A stretch of DNA of 7,615 nucleotides from UBA6382 sp963631415. GTDB lineage: Bacteria > Bacteroidota > Bacteroidia > Bacteroidales > Bacteroidaceae. Made by a program: the position numbers and the translations under genes. The stretch covers positions 1 to 7,615 of the forward strand of contig CAVGQS010000120.1 of the NCBI GenBank assembly GCA_963631415.1. The letters are read 5' to 3'. Below the pieces are notes generated by a model. It did no database searches and was not told the DNA's origin. It saw only the letters and a program-made list of their open reading frames with translations. Within the stretch, counting starts at the first letter, position 1, and each line of letters opens with the position of its first letter. Below, piece by piece: positions 6,095 to 7,615 of this stretch.

Positions 6095-6128
6095 TGTAGG
6101 CAAAGTGTAGGCGTGTGTTAAGTGTAGT

Positions 6129-7013
6129 CTATTGTTTGTCTTGCTGGGCAATCCGCGCGAGGCACTCTTTGAGCGACTCTTCCCAGTGCGGAATGCTTAG
6201 GTTGTAGGCTTGTTTTATCTTGGTCTTGTCGAGCACGGAGAATGCCGGGCGCTGTGCCGGCGTGGGGTATTGCTCGGTGCGTATGGGGCTCACCTGGCAG
6301 GAGGTGATGCCCGCAAGGCGGTGTATGGCCTTGGTGAAGTCGTACCACGAGGTCACGCCCTCGTTGCTGAAGTGGAAGGTGCCGTAGGTCCTCTGGTCTG
6401 CCGCCGCGATAGTGGCTATCGCCACGGCTAGGTCGTGGGCGTAGGTGGGTGTGCCGACCTGGTCGAACACCACGTTGAGGCTCTCCCTCTCCCTGCCCAG
6501 CCGCAGCATGGTCTTTGCGAAGTTGTTGCCGTAGGGCGAGTAGAGCCACGCCGTGCGCAGGATGACGCTCTTGGCGCAGCCCTCAGCCACCTGCCGTTCG
6601 CCCTCGAGCTTGGTGCTGCCGTAGACCGACTTGGGACCAGTGGGGCAGTCCTCGGTGTAGGGCTTGCAGTTGTCGCCTCCGAAGACGTAGTCGGTAGAGA
6701 TGTGTATCATCTCACCGCCGCGGGCGCTGATGGCTCGGGCGAGCATGCCCGGTGCGTCGGCGTTGAGCAGACGGGCCTTGTCGGGGTCGCCCTCCGCCTT
6801 GTCTACGGCGGTGTAGGCGGCGCAGTTGACCACCAGGTCTATGGCGTTGTCGTTGACGGCGCTGCTGATGGCTTGCGGGTCGGTGATGTCAAGTTCGTTG
6901 ACGTCGGTGAACACGAAGTCCAGCTGCTGCCATTGGTTGGCTATGTAGCGCAGTTCGTTGCCCAGTTGTCCGTTGGCGCCCGTCACGAGTATTTTCTTTC
7001 GGTGCTGTTGCAT
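6129..7013 (-). CDS. rfbD: dTDP-4-dehydrorhamnose reductase
   Basis: Catalyses the last step of dTDP-L-rhamnose synthesis, NAD(P)H-dependent reduction of dTDP-4-dehydrorhamnose, supplying rhamnose for surface polysaccharides. The 294 residues are an extended short-chain dehydrogenase: the Rossmann motif TGANGQLG (11-18), AAYTAVDKAE (65-74), the active-site segment STDYVFGG (106-113), and the catalytic pair Tyr131 and Lys135 in YGSTK. The substrate-side signatures RTAWLYSPYGNNF (153-165) and DQVGTPTY (184-191) are typical of RmlD. Length is normal. The partner genes rfbA, rfbB and rfbC are not in the window, so this copy stands apart from a complete dTDP-rhamnose operon at least on this side. 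It follows the DUF4924 gene by 3 bp, strongly suggesting co-translation, and precedes prfC by 34 bp. Confidence 0.95.
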   Translation of the reverse strand: MQQHRKKILVTGANGQLGNELRYIANQWQQLDFVFTDVNELDITDPQAISSAVNDNAIDLVVNCAAYTAVDKAEGDPDKARLLNADAPGMLARAISARGGEMIHISTDYVFGGDNCKPYTEDCPTGPKSVYGSTKLEGERQVAEGCAKSVILRTAWLYSPYGNNFAKTMLRLGRERESLNVVFDQVGTPTYAHDLAVAIATIAAADQRTYGTFHFSNEGVTSWYDFTKAIHRLAGITSCQVSPIRTEQYPTPAQRPAFSVLDKTKIKQAYNLSIPHWEESLKECLARIAQQDKQ

Positions 7014-7016
7014 GGT

Positions 7017-7565
7017 CTATAGTTCAAGAGGTTCTTTGAGGTTCTTGTGGTAGTATTCGCTCAGCATGCCGATGAAGGTGGAGATGGTCTGCGAGGCCTG
7101 CAGCGTGTCTTGGCTCACGGTGCTGCCCTTCATCTTGAGCAGCGTCACGCCGTAGAGCAGCTCGAAGCAGCTCTCAATCTCGTTTGTCTGGTCGGCGTGG
7201 GGCTGGTGCGACCGCAGTTCCACGATGAGCGGCAGCGCATGGTTGTAGGCCATGTGGTAGTACTGGAAGTTGTGCGACGCCATGAGGTCGGCGTGCAGGT
7301 CAGCGAGGTTGGTGATGACGTTTTTGCATATTTGCAGGTGTCCCCTTTCCGTCACTCCCTCGCTGCGCATCATGTTGGCGATGTCGCGGTACCACGCCAG
7401 TGCCTCGGCCTTCTGCGCCTCGTCCCACTGCGTGAAGTGCGCGAGGTAGTTCTTCTCCATGAGGTCGGTGTCGAGGCTGAAGGCCCGCAGCGTGTCCTCA
7501 ATCTGCCACATGTAGAGCAGATACTGGGCAATATTCTCGTTTCTTAGTTTCTGGGCGACAAACAT
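7017..7565 (-). CDS. DUF4924 family protein of unknown function
   Basis: A 182-residue soluble protein without signal peptide or membrane segment. It opens with FVAQKLRNENIAQYLLYMWQIED (residues 2-24 in three overlapping motifs: QKLR, NIAQYLLYMW, QIED), which I recognise as the start of the Bacteroidota-restricted DUF4924 family. The rest looks entirely helical, with many His, Tyr, Met and Glu residues, a central HADLMASHNFQYYH (91-104) and a C-terminal ISTFIGMLSEYYHKNL (161-176). The His- and Glu-rich helices could in principle bind a metal, but no known site is recognisable. The ATG at 7565 fits the family's start even though the frame stays open upstream to the window edge. It is placed 3 bp before rfbD. 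No function should be assumed from that. Confidence 0.85.
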   Translation of the reverse strand: MFVAQKLRNENIAQYLLYMWQIEDTLRAFSLDTDLMEKNYLAHFTQWDEAQKAEALAWYRDIANMMRSEGVTERGHLQICKNVITNLADLHADLMASHNFQYYHMAYNHALPLIVELRSHQPHADQTNEIESCFELLYGVTLLKMKGSTVSQDTLQASQTISTFIGMLSEYYHKNLKEPLEL

Positions 7566-7615
7566 AGTGATGGTTTGGTGGAGCGCACGGGTGCAGGGGG
7601 GGTGCGGCAGTGGCC
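7566..7615. other. Fifty bases upstream of the DUF4924 gene, content unresolved
   Basis: No promoter of the TTTG/TAnnTTTG kind is visible on the minus strand. All three minus frames are open to the window edge, so this may be a short leader or the tail of another operon gene. It contains seven G in a row at 7596-7602 within a GGGTGC-rich stretch. Confidence 0.4.

Noticed and set aside
6101..6109. Minus-strand TACACTTTG before prfC as a promoter element
   Set aside because: It has three instead of two bases between TA and TTTG, no -33 partner, and lies only 6 bp from the start codon; prfC is more simply part of the operon. The repeated AAGTGTAG words at 6103-6110 and 6120-6127 look like chance.
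6095..6151. A 19-residue extension of RF3 starting at 6151
   Set aside because: It would overlap the rfbD end, and the residues do not resemble the RF3 N-terminus; MNNEITRRRTF at 6094 does.

Overview
The window reads as ordinary chromosome of a GC-rich Bacteroidota bacterium, most likely order Bacteroidales and Prevotella-like; I cannot name the genus. The reasons are the proteins (a DUF4924 protein, a CBS-containing ClC protein next to fmt), start codons without Shine-Dalgarno sequences, and a Bacteroidota-type -7 promoter element (TAnnTTTG form) in front of trxA. All eight genes lie on the minus strand, so the transcript runs from right to left.

Positions 7565 to 1147 hold a tightly packed six-gene block, in transcription order: a DUF4924 protein of unknown function, rfbD (dTDP-4-dehydrorhamnose reductase), prfC (release factor 3), a Sua5/YrdC/TsaC-type threonylcarbamoyl-AMP synthase, a ClC-family chloride channel or H+/Cl- exchanger with two CBS domains, and fmt (methionyl-tRNA formyltransferase). 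Spacings are 3, 34, -11, 12 and 18 bp, so a single operon is likely. Three of the six act on translation (initiator tRNA formylation, tRNA t6A37 synthesis, release-factor recycling). The sugar-nucleotide and ion-transport genes share no obvious pathway with them.

Positions 1146 to 597 hold a small four-helix membrane protein (DUF486, DMT_6 type), flanked by two intergenic gaps of about 90 bp that contain dyads. The second gap carries the best promoter in the window, just upstream of trxA.

Positions 596 to 1 hold trxA (thioredoxin), a very strong intrinsic terminator 52 bp after it, and then about 180 bp without a gene. That left end contains a hairpin cut by the window edge, three degenerate tandem repeats of about 20 bp, a plus-strand promoter-like element and a perfect 12-bp palindrome. 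It is the least explained part of the window.

I see no mobile element, CRISPR array, tRNA, rRNA, toxin-antitoxin or defence module. The very long plus-strand open frames are codon-aligned shadows of the real genes, caused by avoidance of TTA, CTA and TCA codons. I do not see a new biological system here; the findings are modest and mostly regulatory.
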